DNA of 64,000 nucleotides from Aquipuribacter hungaricus. Lineage in GTDB: Bacteria; Actinomycetota; Actinomycetes; Actinomycetales; JBBAYJ01. Shown in pieces: positions 63,168 to 64,000 of the stretch. The translations under genes were made by a program, and so were the position numbers. Position 1 is the first letter of the stretch, and each line of letters opens with the position of its first letter. Below the pieces are notes generated by a model. It had not been told where the DNA came from and did no database searches. It was given only the letters and a program-made list of their open reading frames with translations. The stretch lies in the NCBI RefSeq assembly GCF_042663885.1, contig NZ_JBHSXV010000001.1. One strand, given 5' to 3'.

Positions 63168-64000
63168 GTGGCCGCCCGCGCACCGCGCGCCCCCCGCGCC
63201 GCCAAGCTCGACGCGGTAGGGGCCGCCGCCGTGGAGACCGCGCGCGCCGCGGCCGTCGAGGTCGCCGGCACGGACGAGGTCGGCGAGCACCTCGGTGCCA
63301 CGGCCGAGGGCGAGCGCGTCACCGTCCACCGCTTCGCCAGCACCCACCGCGGCTACGCGGGCTGGGCGTGGACCGTCGTGCTGGCCCGGGTGCCCCGTGC
63401 CCGCGTCACCACCGTGAGCGAGGTCGTGCTGCTGCCGGGCGAGGGTGCCCTGCTCGCGCCGTCGTGGGTGCCGTGGGCGGACCGCATCGCCCCCGGCGAC
63501 CTCGGCGAGACCGACGTGCTGCCGTTCCGCGACGACGACCCGATGCTCGACGAGGGCTTCGAGGTCGTCCCGGACGGCTGGGAGGAGTCGTTCTCCGGCG
63601 AGGAGACCACGCTGCTGTGGGAGATCGGCCACGGCCGCCGCCGGGTCGTCAACCGCGAGGGCCGGATCGACGCCGCGGGCCGCTGGTACGCCGGCGACGC
63701 CGGGCCGGACAACCCCGAGACCCGCGCGGCCGACGCGCCCTGCTCCACGTGCGGCTACCTGGTCGGGCTGACCGGCACGCTGCGGCAGTCCTTCGGGGTC
63801 TGCGCCAACGCCTGGTCGCCGGCCGACGGCCGGGTCGTGGCGATGGACCACGGCTGCGGCGCCCACTCCGAGACCGGCCTCACCGAGGACGACGTCGAGG
63901 AGCCGGAGCTGCCGGTGGTCGACGACCTGCGCGAGGAGCTCGACACCGACCCGCTGCCCGGGTCCGAGGTGGAGGGTGCTGCGCCCGCGCCCGTCGAGGT
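63168..64000 (+). CDS. DUF3027 protein, 3'-truncated by window end
   Basis: At least 277 residues, still open at the edge. DUF3027 marks are FASTHRGYAGWAWTVVLARV, PSWVPWADRIAPGDLG, a CSTCGY/FGVCAN cysteine pair and DHGCGAHSE, which may bind zinc. The end visible here is acidic. Function unknown. GTG 63168 is 2 nt after the cold-shock stop, so the two are cotranscribed; the pairing is common in actinobacteria. Confidence 0.88.
   Translation, partial: MAARAPRAPRAAKLDAVGAAAVETARAAAVEVAGTDEVGEHLGATAEGERVTVHRFASTHRGYAGWAWTVVLARVPRARVTTVSEVVLLPGEGALLAPSWVPWADRIAPGDLGETDVLPFRDDDPMLDEGFEVVPDGWEESFSGEETTLLWEIGHGRRRVVNREGRIDAAGRWYAGDAGPDNPETRAADAPCSTCGYLVGLTGTLRQSFGVCANAWSPADGRVVAMDHGCGAHSETGLTEDDVEEPELPVVDDLREELDTDPLPGSEVEGAAPAPVE

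Overview
This window reads as chromosome from a very high-GC actinobacterium (Actinomycetota). Support comes from GTG starts, GTGA/ATGA gene overlaps, many TANNNT -10 boxes 6-9 nt upstream of start codons, and actinobacterial families such as DUF3027, DUF3159, DUF3263, DUF4031, WXG100 and ROK/LacI sugar regulators. The gene content suits Micrococcales or Kineosporiales-like lineages, but no marker fixes the genus.

The left edge (1-3746) differs from the rest. It has lower GC, a HEPN/coiled-coil gene cut by the window edge, a convergently oriented PD-(D/E)XK-fold gene, and two 3'-half tRNA-Thr fragments (CGT and TGT anticodon loops) that look like attachment-site scars. I read it as the distal end of one or two tRNA-integrated islands carrying defence-like genes.

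From 3759 onward the gene order is dense. 3.7-11.2 kb: DinB-fold protein, c-di-GMP GGDEF-EAL-PAS protein, methyltransferase, an LLM oxidoreductase coupled to a GH13 enzyme, ChaB. 11.2-17.2 kb: an apparent sugar operon (ROK regulator with operator, binding protein, two permeases, NagZ-type GH3) with no ATPase. 17.2-23.8 kb: small housekeeping genes, then a response regulator, histidine kinase and a frame-broken DUF4153-like gene, then DUF3159. 23.8-28.1 kb: LacI regulator divergent from a beta-mannosidase and an SGNH esterase. 28.1-32.7 kb: two redox enzymes, a FAD/Fe-S D-lactate-type dehydrogenase and NDH-2, converging on a shared hairpin.

32.8-40.2 kb holds a GGCT-like protein, 6-phosphogluconate dehydrogenase, an amidohydrolase, a FluC pair, uracil-DNA glycosylase, DUF3263, a LytR_C protein and a cold-shock protein. 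40.3-43.7 kb holds a PfpI-like protein, small membrane proteins, and groEL behind two CIRCE-type repeats. 43.8-50.5 kb holds a secreted protein, molybdopterin genes moaE/moaD/moaA, a GH1 beta-glucosidase behind a CebR-type box, a WXG100 protein, an HD-type protein and an HtrA-type protease. 50.6-56.3 kb holds an ABC half-transporter, a second two-component system, and an AbiEi/DUF559-type protein whose stop codon lies inside a 52-bp tandem repeat. 56.3-61.7 kb carries the XPB-type helicase cluster. The window ends with a LarE-type sulfur transferase, an extended cold-shock protein and a truncated DUF3027 gene.

The most distinctive items are the tRNA-bounded HEPN/nuclease island, the 52-bp minisatellite, the broken DUF4153 gene and the two well-preserved sugar operators.
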